This document shows, piece after piece, positions 11,590 through 23,000 of a stretch of 64,000 nucleotides of DNA (position 1 is the stretch's first letter; each line of letters opens with the position of its first letter). The notes below the pieces were generated by a model, which made no database searches, was not told where the DNA came from, and was given only the letters and a program-made list of their open reading frames with translations. The DNA comes from Mytilus californianus (taxonomy: Eukaryota > Mollusca > Bivalvia > Mytilida > Mytilidae), in assembly GCF_021869535.1 (NCBI RefSeq), contig NW_026262734.1:107419088-107483087 (forward strand). The letters run 5' to 3'. Made by a program: the position numbers and the translations under genes.

Positions 11590-13850
11590 AGATTTTTAAT
11601 TATGGGTCCAGTTTTCAAATTGGTCTACATTAAGGTCCAAAGGGTCCAAAATTAAACTTTGTTTGATTTTAACAAAAATTGAATATATGGGGTTCTTTGA
11701 TATGCTGAATCTAAACATGTATTTAGATTTTTGATTTTTGGCCCAGTTTTCAAGTTTGTCCAAATTGGGGTCCAAAATTAAAATTTGTTTGATTTCAACA
11801 AAAATTGAATATATGAGGTTCTTTGATATGCTGAATCTAACCATGTATTTAGAATTTTTTATTTGTGGGCCCCGCTATCAAATTGGTTCAAATTGAGGTC
11901 AAAAGGGTCCAAAATTAAACTTTGTTTGATTTCATCAAAAAATGAATTAATGGGGTTCTTTGATATGCCAAATCTAACCGTGTATTTAGATTTTTAATTT
12001 TGGGTCCTGTTTTTTAAATTGGTCTACATTAAGGTCCAAAGGGTCCAAAATTAAACTTAGTTTGATTTTAACAAAAATTGAATTTTTGGGGTTCTTTGAT
12101 ATGCTGAATCTAAACATGTGTTCAGATTTTTGATTATGGGCTCAGTTTTCAAGTTGGTCCAAGTTGGGGTCCAAAATTAAACTTTGTTTGATTTCAACAA
12201 AAAGTTGAATATATGGGGTTCTTTGATATGCTGAATCTAAACATGTATTTAGATTTTTGATTTTTGGCCCAGTTTTCAAGTTTGTCCAAATTGGGGTCCA
12301 AAATTAAAATTTGTTTGATTTCAACAAAAATTGAATATATGAGGTTCTTTGATATGCTGAATCTAACCATGTATTTAGAATTTTTTATTTGTGGGCCCCG
12401 CTATCAAATTGGTTCAAATTGAGGTCAAAAGGGTCCAAAATTAAACTTTGTTTGATTTCATCAAAAAATGAATTAATGGGGTTCTTTGATATGCCAAATC
12501 TAACCGTGTATTTAGATTTTTAATTTTGGGTCCTGTTTTTTAAATTGGTCTACATTAAGGTCCAAAGGGTCCAAAATTAAACTTAGTTTGATTTTAACAA
12601 AAATTGAATTTTTGGGGTTTTTTGATATGCTGAATCTAAACATGTGTTCAGATTTTTGATTATGGGCTCAGTTTTCAAGTTGGTCCAAGTTGGGGTCCAA
12701 AATTAAACTTTGTTTGATTTCAACAAAAATTGAATATATGGGGTTCTTTGATATTCTGAATCTAAACATGTATTTAGATTTTAGATTTTTGGCCCAGTTT
12801 TAAAGTTGGTCCAAATTGGGGTCCAAAATTAAACTTTGTTTGATTTCAACAAAAATTGAATATATGGGGTTCTTTGATATGCTGAATCTTACCATGTATT
12901 TAGATTTTTTATTTGTGGGCCCGCTATCAAATTGGTTCATATTGAGGTCAAAAGGGTCCAAAATTAAACTTTGTTTGATTTCATCAAAAATTGAATTAAT
13001 GGGGTTCTTTGATATGCCAAATCTAACTGTGTTTTTAGATTTTTAATTTTGGGTCCCGTTTTTTAAATTGGTCTACATTAAGGTCCAAAGGGTCCAAAAT
13101 TAAACTTAGTTTGATTTTAACAAAAATTGAATTCTTGGGGTTCTTTGATATGCTGAATCTAAACATGTGTTTAGATTTTTGATTATGGGCCCAGTTTACA
13201 AGTTGGTCCAAGTTGGGGTCCAAAATAAAACTTTGTTTGATTTCAACAAAAATTAAATATATAGGGTTCTTTGATATGCTGAATCTAAACATGTATTTAG
13301 ATTTTAGATTTTTGGCCCAGTTTTCAAGTTGGTCCAAATTGGGGTCCAAAATTAAACTTTGTTTGATTTCAACAAAAATTGAATATATGGGGTTCTTTGA
13401 TATGCTGAATCTTACCCTGTATTTAGATTTTTTATTTGTGGGCCCGCTATCAAATTGGTTCATATTGAGGTCAAAAGGGTCCAAAATTAAACTTTGTTTG
13501 ATTTCATCAAAAATTGAATTATTGGGGTTCTTTGATATGCCAAATCTAACTGTGTTTTTAGATTTTTAATTTTGGGTCCCGTTTTTTAAATTGGTCTACA
13601 TTAAGGTCCAAAGGGTCCAAAATTAAACTTAGTTTGATTTTAACAAAAATTGAATTCTTGGGGTACTTTGATATGCTGAATCTAAACTTGTGTTTAAATT
13701 TTTGATTATGGGACCAGTTTTCAAGTTTGTCCAAGTTGGGGTCCAAAATTAAACTTTGTTTGATTTCAACAAAAATTGAATATATGGGGTTCTTTGATAT
13801 GCTGAATCTAACCATGTATTTTGATTTTGGACATTGGACCATTATAGGTA
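11590..13850 (+). repeat. AT-rich tandem array with 4-unit higher-order repeat (~524 bp)
   Basis: The basic unit is about 125-140 bp: GGTCCAAAATTAAACTTTG, TTTGATTTCAACAAAAATTG, GGGGTTCTTTGATATGCTGA, ATGTATTTAGATTTTTGATT. A distinctive variant (GGGCCCCGCTATCAAATTGG) recurs at 11875, 12401, 12924 and 13447, spacing 526, 523 and 523, so a four-unit block was amplified. Long frames on both strands (for example 13035-13484 minus) are repeat artefacts. Confidence 0.85.
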
Positions 13851-14756
13851 AATTAAAAAAATTGAAGTTCTTAGACCACATTCTTTCTGTGTCAGAAACC
13901 TATGCTGTGTCAAATATTTAATCACAATCCAAATTCAGAGCTGTATCAAGCTTGAATGTTGTGTCCATACTTGCCCCAACTGTTCAGGGTTCGACCTCTG
14001 CGGTCGTATCAAGCTGCGCCCAGCGAAGCATTTTATTCTAGTTTCTGGACAACAACTTGTGTATTCTATAAGTGTATGAATCTCTATGAAATTGTACCAT
14101 CGAGTCATCCATGTTGTTTACCCTAATTTTTATTTACGGATTGTCTCAAAATAAACAAGTTTTAGAAATAATGAGCGTTTACTTTATTATTAATGAAAAT
14201 ATACTTGAATTATATTTATACTTTCGCTTACTAGGCGTAAAATACCGAGGTGTTGAGAAAATTGAGACCTTGGTAAACTCCGGAAATTTTTTCCAGATTT
14301 CTTTATTATGGGTCGGATACCTTAAGTGTTTGGATGTCTCTTAAATTGTACCACATTTTACAAAAAGAAAATTTCTTCAAATATTATTTTTTTTGGAGGG
14401 GGGGGTCAATTTTTTTTCCTCAAGATTTAAGAAATTATCAATTTTCCAAAAAATCACAATTTATTTTGCTAATTCTTTGTATATAGTCTGAAAACAGATT
14501 TAATAAGTATTGCGCAACAGCACAGTGTATTTCACAACAGCAAGAAATCTAAATATAAATTCAAATCATATAACCAATTTCAAGTTCTTTGACCACATTT
14601 ATTCTGTGTTAGAAACCTATAATGTGTCAAATATTTAATTACAATCCATATTCAGACCTGTATCAAGCTTGAATATTGTGTCCATTTTTGCCCCAACTGT
14701 TCAGGGTTGGACCTCTGGGGTCGTATCCAGCTGCGCTCGGCGAAGCACATTTATTA

Positions 14757-15110
14757 CATCTGACGTGAAGACACTTCCTGTTTGCTGATAGTTTGAAATT
14801 TTACAGCACTCATTGTACAAGGAAAATTTTTGTCAAAGTTTTCTTGGCTTCTATGAAAGGGAATGATTTAATATTTGGTCTGCAGCCTGATAATGTTAAG
14901 TTGATGCGAATGTGTAACCAATTCCTGTTTGCCAATAGTTTGAAATCTTACAACACTCATCATACTCATTGTAGAAGGAAAATTTTTGTCCAACTTTTCT
15001 TGGCTCCTATTGAAGTGAATAATTTTGACATTTGGTCTGCGAATGATCAGTTATGCTGCGGTACATGTATTTATATTGCCTCTATCAATTTCTTACATTG
15101 ACTCAGGTCC
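14757..15110 (+). repeat. Right part of the ~155-bp tandem array
   Basis: Two units: TTCCTGTTTGC(T/C)(G/A)ATAGTTTG, AAGGAAAATTTTTGTC, TTTTCTTGGCT and TTTGGTCTGC, at about 14775 and 14928. It continues the remnant at 10020. Confidence 0.6.
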
Positions 15111-15208
15111 AGACCTGGTATTGATCTTGTTGTCCATTGCTCTCCCAAAGATATTGAAAATTTGATTTAATGTGAAGCAAATTAGAAAACAACAGGGCCT
15201 TACTTTTT

Positions 15209-15629
15209 TATGCCCCCGTCGTTGCGGAGGGGGCATTAAGTTTTACCCTTGTCCGTCCGTACGTCCCAAAATTGGTTTCTGTTCTCTAACTTTAGATTGC
15301 CTCAACAAAATTTTATGAATCTTATACACAATGCTTATGACTACAAAACACAGATCAAGTTTGAATTTTGGTGGCGTCACTTTTATCGTTCTAGAGTTAT
15401 GCCCCGATACAAATGGAAAATTGCTGAATTTTTCGTTTCTGTTCTCTTTCTTATGTCTGCCTCAACCAAATGGTATGAAACTTATACACAATGCTTATTA
15501 CCACAAAACTCTGATCAAGGACAGATTTGGGTAGCGTCACTTCTACGGTTCTTGAGTTACATCCCTTTATAATGTTATATGCAAGCGGGGGCATCATCTT
15601 TGTCCCATGGACACATTCCCCATTTATTT
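15209..15629 (+). mobile_element. TATGCCCC...GGGGGCAT dispersed element, copy 1
   Basis: It starts TATGCCCCCGTCGTTGCGG with a GGGGGCATTAAG palindrome partner, then GTCCGTCCGTACGTCCCAAA. It has two internal diverged units (ATGAAACTTATACACAATGC, CTTATTACCACAAAA) and ends GCAAGCGGGGGCATC, a TGTCCCATGGACA hairpin, and CATTCCCC. Other copies are at 34801 and 45284, with a shorter relative at 17201. Confidence 0.7.
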
Positions 15630-16861
15630 ATAAATGCATTTCACACCGATCAACCTAATAATTTTTTATTTAGAAGATATATGTTAAAAGTTCATTTGAA
15701 CTATACTCTAGACAATCCTACAAGTATTTAACATGTTTGACAGAGATTTTATTGCATGTATTGATCAAAAGACTTAGTATGAATAATACCCTAGATTTTT
15801 ATCTGACAAGTTGCATGATTTTGAAAGCTTTAATGATTTTACATTGTTTCATATCAGGTATTGGAAATATATATTTATTAAAATTAGAAATAACCAGACC
15901 ACAAAATTAGAATCAATTTTGAATAAAAAGGTGAGAAAATTAAATAATTCAATTAATTGTTTCAATGTAAACTTCTTGTCACAGAAATTAAAGAATTTGG
16001 AAGGAAATAGTCTCTTCTTTCAGTGGATTACATACATTTAGTACAAAATGACAACTTTTCTTGGCATCCATTCAAACAATTTAAAAAAATATTATTTTAA
16101 GAAATGTTTTTAACTATGCAATTGTATGTAATTATATTCAACATGTAACCTTTATTTTGAAGGAAGTAGGTAGATTTATAAATATCTGTATATGTCAGCA
16201 TTTTTTTTTCATTGACATATTTTTTAAAGTCATTCTTTTCTCAGAAAAAGTCATATATTTATTTATGTGACGAAAGTAGTAGGAAAAACCTTTTAAGGTA
16301 CGATAAAACTTTAAGATAAGCATAAACACTGTATTTTCTGTTAGTCTTTATATTCATGGTACACCTGTCAAGTTTAGTTCACACTGATAACATGGATTAA
16401 GACCTGTAAATTAGGTGATTAAGGTTATGATTTATTGGTAATTTCTGTAGTGGGGTTGCTGTCTCATTTATCATGTTGAATTAACATTGTTGAGTTGTGG
16501 TGCAAATACATAATTGGTACAAAAGGATTTCTGCCGAGGTGTACCTAATCTCTCCTTTTATTCACATGTTAGGAGACTAGATTTTCAAGAAAACACAATC
16601 ATAGTTACATGTACATTGTAAATATTAAATAGAATCACACTGTATATGTAGTATTTATGAAAATTATGACCAGTTAATTGAAAATCTATGATTTGGTGTC
16701 AGAAGTTGTCTGGGAAATTCATTGTATATATTACAAGACGTAAAATAACACATTAGGCCCATAATTCTGGAACAAATGTTATTTCATCCATAATTCTGGA
16801 ACAAATATTAATGTTATTACAGTTAGAAGATCAGTTCAACATTTTGAAATTTATTTTCCAG
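15630..16861 (+). other. Putative first intron, end part
   Basis: No gene. A short direct duplication of CCATAATTCTGGAACAAAT lies at 16759-16810. Confidence 0.4.
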
Positions 16862-17066
16862 GTGTCCAAGGAAGTAAATTGGTAAATAGGACAACACGTA
16901 AAAAAGTACTGAGACGATTAGACTTGTTAGTTAGGGAAGTTACACTCTAAAGCAGTGCTAGCAGCTATAGGATACTCTTTCCTAGACAGGAGACCAGTAC
17001 TGGTGTTGTAAACAGTGTTTCTGGCTGGTTTGTGGTCAGTCTGTGAGCCAAATGCATGACAATATG
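16862..17066 (+). CDS. MTMR3/MTMR4: 5' exon: mostly 5'UTR, ends with the start codon
   Basis: An acceptor (ttttccag) precedes 16862 and a donor (gtatgt) follows 17066. The last three bases are ATG, with A at -3 and, after splicing to 21781, G at +4, a strong start context. ATG + GCC TCA GCT... gives MASADEPASMEC, whose length and position match the human MTMR3 N-terminus before its LEC motif. In this frame a stop (TAG, 16983-16985) lies upstream, so the exon is UTR up to the ATG cluster. An in-frame ATG at 17052 could add four residues. An out-of-frame ATG at 17056 opens a short overlapping uORF that ends in the next exon. Only 3 coding bases are certain. Confidence 0.65.
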
Positions 17067-20000
17067 GTATGTAGAACCTCTTTTTATTGAGATTCTAGTT
17101 AAACAAAAAACAAGTTAAGTTCATGTTGCTCAAGTTTTTATTGTGTTCTGTGTGACTGTTGATTTGTCTTTTCTCTATTGGCCATGAGGTTATTTATTTT
17201 TATGCCCCACTTAGGGGCATTATGTTTTTGGGTCTGTGCGTCCGTTCGTCCGTCTGTCCCGCTTCTGGTAAAAGTTTTTGGTCAAGGTAGTTTTTGATGA
17301 AGTTGGAAGTCCAATCAACTTGCAACTTAGTACACATGTTCCCTATGATATGATCTTTCTAATTTTAATGCCAAATTAGAGTTTTGACCCCAATTTCACG
17401 GTCCACTGAACATAGAAAATGATAGTGTGAGTGGGGCATCCGTGTACTATGGACACATTCTTGTTTGTTCTTTTTCTCCTCCTTCAAGTGGTCTTACTTT
17501 TATTGATTTCATTACAGAGTTCCTCCATTCTTAAATAGATAAAACTATCATTACCATGTACATGTAATTTGCCGTTTATGATGTTGATTATTAACGGAAA
17601 CAAAATTATCATGTTAACAAGATCAAATTTCTATTTAAACTTTTATTGCAGATTCTGTGATATACGAACATTAAGCTCTCCTACAACCATTAATTGGACG
17701 GACAAGTAAACACTAAAAGTTTACATATTATCATTGAATTGTGTATTTATGTTGTACAATACTTAATCCCTGGAGGTAATTTCTGTGATAAATAGATGGG
17801 TCACAATTTCATGTTATCTATGTCCAAACATTTGATTTAGGTCTTATTTCGTAACTCGGTCAGTGACCTTGATGTTAATATAATATAGTTTTTAACTAGA
17901 TTTAAAAATATTTTGAATACTTTGTAATAATTCAAGCATGGATTATTTATGTATATTTAGTTAAGGATATAACTATACTTACTCAGCACAAACATTTTAA
18001 GATTATTATATGATAGTAAATGTATGTTACAATATAGTAAGGATGTGTTCATTTACAATATTTAAAAAATAAACAAATACTAGTAACCACCTGAATTTAA
18101 TTACTTATATATTTCATGAAACAAAAAATAAAAAGATATTTAAGCGAATTTAGTTTTCATAGATCTAATATTCATGAAATTTACTGAACAATTTGCATCA
18201 AAACTGCAGGGATGGTCTGAAAAGGAATGTTATCAAAACTAAAGTCACACAATTTTCATAAATTTTTAATGACTTTTCAAATTCAAAAAGGTTTTTGTAG
18301 ACATGGGTTATTCTGGATGAAATACATGAAATATGCTTTGGTATTTTTTAAGATATTGTTGATTTTAATTATTTGCAGGGTTTATTGGGAACTTATTATG
18401 TAATGTAAAAAATATTACAAAAAATTATAAATATTGCTCCATAATTGTATGAATTGAAAATTGATATATAACTTTTGTAAGTCTTAAAGTACGAACTAAA
18501 TGAAAAATGTAAGGAATGTCAAGCTGTTTCATTGCATACTTTACAATTAATATTGATGTTTCTATATATATGTAAATGTATACATGTCCTTGGTTGCATT
18601 GTGGTCTTTTGACCGATAAACAACGATATTGTATTAACATAATGAATCTCATTGTCTGTGTCTATATAAAGTCTATATTGACAAAGATGAGGGGTTTAAA
18701 TGAGTTTTGAATTACACTACACTGGTTACACTCAGGGGTGACAAATGTATATTGTATCCATAGATATGATCATTCCTCATTTTCAATCTGTTTATGGTAC
18801 GCCTATGTACATATGAGTATTGAGAATGATATGTTAGACTCCTAACTTAATAATACACACAATCACATGTAGGAAAATTATATTTAGGATGTTACTCTTA
18901 CTCAGCATACTCAGACATTATCAGATTATTTACTGTATATTTCATCACAAAAATTGATTGATCATGATTTGTAAATTATCATACATGAAAACAAAAATTT
19001 AACAAATTTGCTTCCCAGTAAGCCCTAGAGAAAAAGATCAGTGGAATTGCACTGGAATACCACTGATATTCCATTGTAATTTCCACTGGAATTACAGTGA
19101 TTTTCAGTGGAATAATTTGGCTGGAATTCCACTGGAACTACATTGGCTTTCCACTGGAATTACAGTAGAAATTCCAGTGTTATTTCACTGGTATTCCAGT
19201 GGAATTCCAGCCAAAATATTCCACTGCATCACTGGAATTCCAGTGGAAATTACATTGTTATTTCACTGGAATTCCAGCCAAATTATTCCAGTGGAATGCA
19301 AATGTAATTACAGTGGTATTTTGCTGCAACTCCAGCGGAATAACAGTGCAGTTCCTGTGGAATTGCTACTCTAGATCTGTGACATATAAGACCCATTGGT
19401 TGTCTTATCACTACTTCTGAGAAACACAAAATATAGTGCTTTGATCATATGATTGATCTGATCATATTCAAATAAATAACATTCTTAACATCCTATCCAT
19501 GAACAGAAAAATGGCCTGCATGGTTTGTATAAGTAGAATAAAAACAGTGACTATGGTCAGCTTAAACCTCACCAACAAACTGATTAACTAATATAAAAAT
19601 TATGTGTCAGATATAAACTTCTCTTCCTTTCTGTAGTTTAAAACTTGCTGTCTCTGTTCTTCAAACTAGAATTTATGAGGTTGAATTTTAATGATTTTAA
19701 TTATTTAATTATTTAAATACAAAAATACCGGCCGGTATCCGATTTGAAGGAATGACCATTTAATTAATTGCAAATCTGCTGGGTCTTCTTGATTTGGCTG
19801 GTATGGTGGGAGACCTGTATTCAGAGAAATTTCAATGTATAAGAAACAAATAAGGGTGTTGCATTTAAAACTTTTTTCAACAGAATGGCTATTTTTTTTG
19901 CTTTGACGTTGCTGCAGAAGGTGTCAAAGCAACAATTAAATAGCCTTTCAAGACATCATAATTATTTGGACTAGGTACAAATGAATTGTACTGATAATAG

Positions 20001-23000
20001 CTTTTAGAATTTAATATAAGTACTTTTTTCTACCAAAAATAATGCCCATTAGTATCTTAATGATAAATCACGCAACCCTGCTTTAATTTTTGAAAACAAT
20101 CTTTTAAAGTGCACTCAAGTTTTTGTTGTTCATGGTTTTTCATCACTAAATTATCAAACTACTCATGAGCTTTTTTTTATGTACACTTGGTTTTCCAAGG
20201 TATTTTAATATCATGAAAATAGTTATAAATGTATGTATATATTTAAATCAAGGAACAATGTATTCCAGTGGTAAAATTTTCCAATGTCATTATTCCAGTG
20301 GAATTAAAGTGGTAAATTTTTCAAATGTCATTCCAGTGGAAATACCAATCAAATTCCACTGGAATTTTTAGTTTTATATGATTTACCAGTGGAATTCCAA
20401 TGAGTCACTGGAATCCAGTGGAATTCCAGTGGAATCAACTGATATTCCAGTGGAATTCCATTGACATTTTCTATGGGGAGAAAATAATGGTTTCTGTGTT
20501 AACACTTTCATGACTTTCACTCGTGAATTTGATTTTTTCGCTGGATTCCCTGGCCCAAATTTTATTTGCACGAGCTGTTTTTGTAAACTTCAGTTTAGTC
20601 AGTGTTCTGTTCAGGGCCTTTAAGCATCATGATAACTTGATGCCACATAATGATTTACTTGAATAAGAGGCAATAATTTCTTGAAAAAAGATGCTATTTC
20701 GAAATTTTTTGGTTACCTAAATGTCATTTGACTTCTTCATGTTCTTGCATGTTTAGAAAAATGCATATGACTTTGCTATTTACAATATAAAATAAAACTG
20801 CTGTATAAGAATTAAGTTAATTGACCTAAGCTTGCTGTAAACCATATTTATGTTTCTCACAAATTAGTCTTCACAATTAACCACAAGGACAACAGCCTAG
20901 GCCAATAAAAATGTTGTTGAGCCAGGATAATTTTCCTGAAAAAAGCCTCACAAGCCATATATTAGAGTATGAATTTCAGGAAAGAAAGACCAATTTTCAG
21001 CCTTGTTAGTCAAAAAGTTTAGTGTAAAGACTGCATATATATATAATTTTATAATCTAATTTAAGTATTTTTTTTAAATCCATCTGCTTGACATACTTAT
21101 AATCTGTAAATACTATTTCCTTCCTGAAATCTTAAGTGAAAACAAAACAGCATTGTGATAATTGTGTAGACATAGTAAGTGGATCAATAGTCTGTATAAC
21201 CATAATAACATATATGATCTATAAGTGTCTCTATTCCTATTCACGTAAACTGCCTAGTAAGGATTTTATAACTAGTTTGAAAAAAATGTATGTATGTCCT
21301 TGGACATTTATATATTGGTCCCAGGTATGTCTATAAGATAAATGTATATATTTATTTACAGATTTTGGGCAAAATTCCTTTAATATACATGTATGTAGCT
21401 GAAGATATGCTTTACATGTATGTGTAGACTCAAGAAAATTTGAAGTCAAGGCTATTGAATTAATAAGATGGTGGTTTACTGATTTGTGAAAAAAAAACAT
21501 GTTCTTGTTGCCCAACTGAATTCTATATTCTTCAGTATCTTAAACCTGTTGTCTTTCTACAGATTCAAAGCATGTTAACTGCTGTGTACAATCCTTTTTT
21601 TTTTCATTTGAATTTTTTTTTATTCGTGAATTTTCTGTCAAGCATTGAAGAGATGGCAGTAGATAAAACATTTAAGTAATCCAGGCTTAGTGAGATACAC
21701 AAGGATATTTCTATACTGTATCTTATTTGAAGACAAAATATCAAACTGAAAAGAATTAATTAAAGAGTTGTTAATTTCAGGCCTCAGCTGACGAACCAGC
21801 CAGTATGGAATGCATACTGAAGTCTGAGCTGTTCCCAAAGAAATCTTTGGTGTGTGAGGATGATTCTCTGCAGGTACCCTTCCCACTGCTATGTGGAGAG
21901 GCTGTAGAGTACCTAGGTAGGACAGCTGATGGTGTGATTGCTCTCTCCAACTTCAGATTGTTGGTCAGGTCCAAGGACAGCTTTATCAACATTCCTCTAG
22001 GGATGGTGGAGTCTGTCGAGTGTAGGGAAATATTTTCCGTTAATATCTATTGCAAGGATGCCACCGTTGTCAGGTAAGCCTTACCATATAAAGCAGTTAT
22101 CACTGTTGGAGTCTGATGAAAGGGAACGACAGACAAAATTTCAAAATGTTAAGTTATACATGTAAAAAAAAGTATATGGAGTTCCGTCTGCTTATCAGTG
22201 CAAGCCTCCCTCATTCATATGTCTTTCTGTGTGATTGTAATTTAGGGTACATATGAAAAGATGCCACTATTGTTATGTCAGGTTATTTTGACCATAGTCA
22301 TCATTACCCAAACAACCTGTTTGAGTGCATACATGTATCTAGATATTTCCTTTTTCCTTCCTGGTGATTTAGTATTTCCCTTGATGTCTTAAGGCAAAAC
22401 AATACATCATTGTCATGATAGTATAGCCTAGATGAATATCCTCTGGAATAAATTTCATATTTAAAGAAGATGAGTATCAGCATGTTCAGGGACAAGAAAA
22501 ACATGAAAATAAAATCTTACAAATAGGTTTGACTCAAGAAAACCTTCTTATATATTTTGTAAATTATGCTTTTGAACTAAGGCCCAAAAGAAAAAACAAA
22601 TACAAGTGTTTAGGGTTCATTGCTTACCCATTTTATGCCTCAATATGCATACCCTTAACATTTTTTGGGGACTTTCAATGGTGAATTGGGATAAAATTGC
22701 AGATCTCTCCTTATACTCATGGTAAAAAAAATACCAAAATAAAAAAAGAATTCCTACCCACAGTGACCTACCTGCCCTTAATGAGGAAACCCTAAAATGT
22801 TTTTTTTTTTGTTTTGCTTGGTCTAACTAAGATCATTGAGATAGAAACAAAAAAAAATTTGAAACATCTACAAGAATATATATCAATGTATATATATTTT
22901 GTAGTGTACTGTATCATAATTATATGATCCATCGCCCGGTAAGATTTATCCTTGGCTATTATTCAATCATTTAATATCAATGTATATATATATATATATA

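Larger units (their letters stand above)
10503..14035 (+). mobile_element. Inner copy of the same element family, nested
   Basis: It starts CATTTTTATACGACCGCAAA at 10501, with a hairpin (ATACGACCGCAAAAA / TTTTTGTGGTCGTAT) at once, then GC-rich GTCGTCGTCGTCC. It ends CTCTGCGGTCGTATCAAGCT...GCGAAGCATTTTATT. ATACGACCGCA and TGCGGTCGTAT are exact 11-bp inverted ends. Internally it carries two palindromes (10945-11128) and the higher-order AT-rich array (11590-13850). No transposase frame was found. Confidence 0.55.
10139..14750 (+). mobile_element. Outer repeat element (ATACGACGGCA ... GGGGTCGTAT), itself interrupted
   Basis: It begins TTTTTATACGACGGCAAAAAA at 10139 and ends near GACCTCTGGGGTCGTATCCAG and GCGAAGCACATTTATT. 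Outer-element sequence (CAATACCACAA, AATTAGGGGCCAAAA, AAGCATTTTT) occupies 10139-10505 and resumes at about 14036 (CTAGTTTCTGGACAACAACT). The pieces join at AAGCATTTTT|CTAGTTTC, the uninterrupted form of which is visible at 10346-10365. It has no protein-coding capacity, so it is non-autonomous. Confidence 0.55.

Noticed and set aside
13035..13881. Long repeated frames (FRFSISKNPIYSIFVEIKQS) on the minus strand
   Set aside because: Translation of an AT-rich tandem repeat. Unit lengths are not a multiple of three, and mirrored frames exist on the plus strand.
21805..21807. Internal ATG of exon 2 as the MTMR start
   Set aside because: The frame is open to the exon boundary, and the upstream ATG-ending exon restores the expected N-terminal length and a strong start context.
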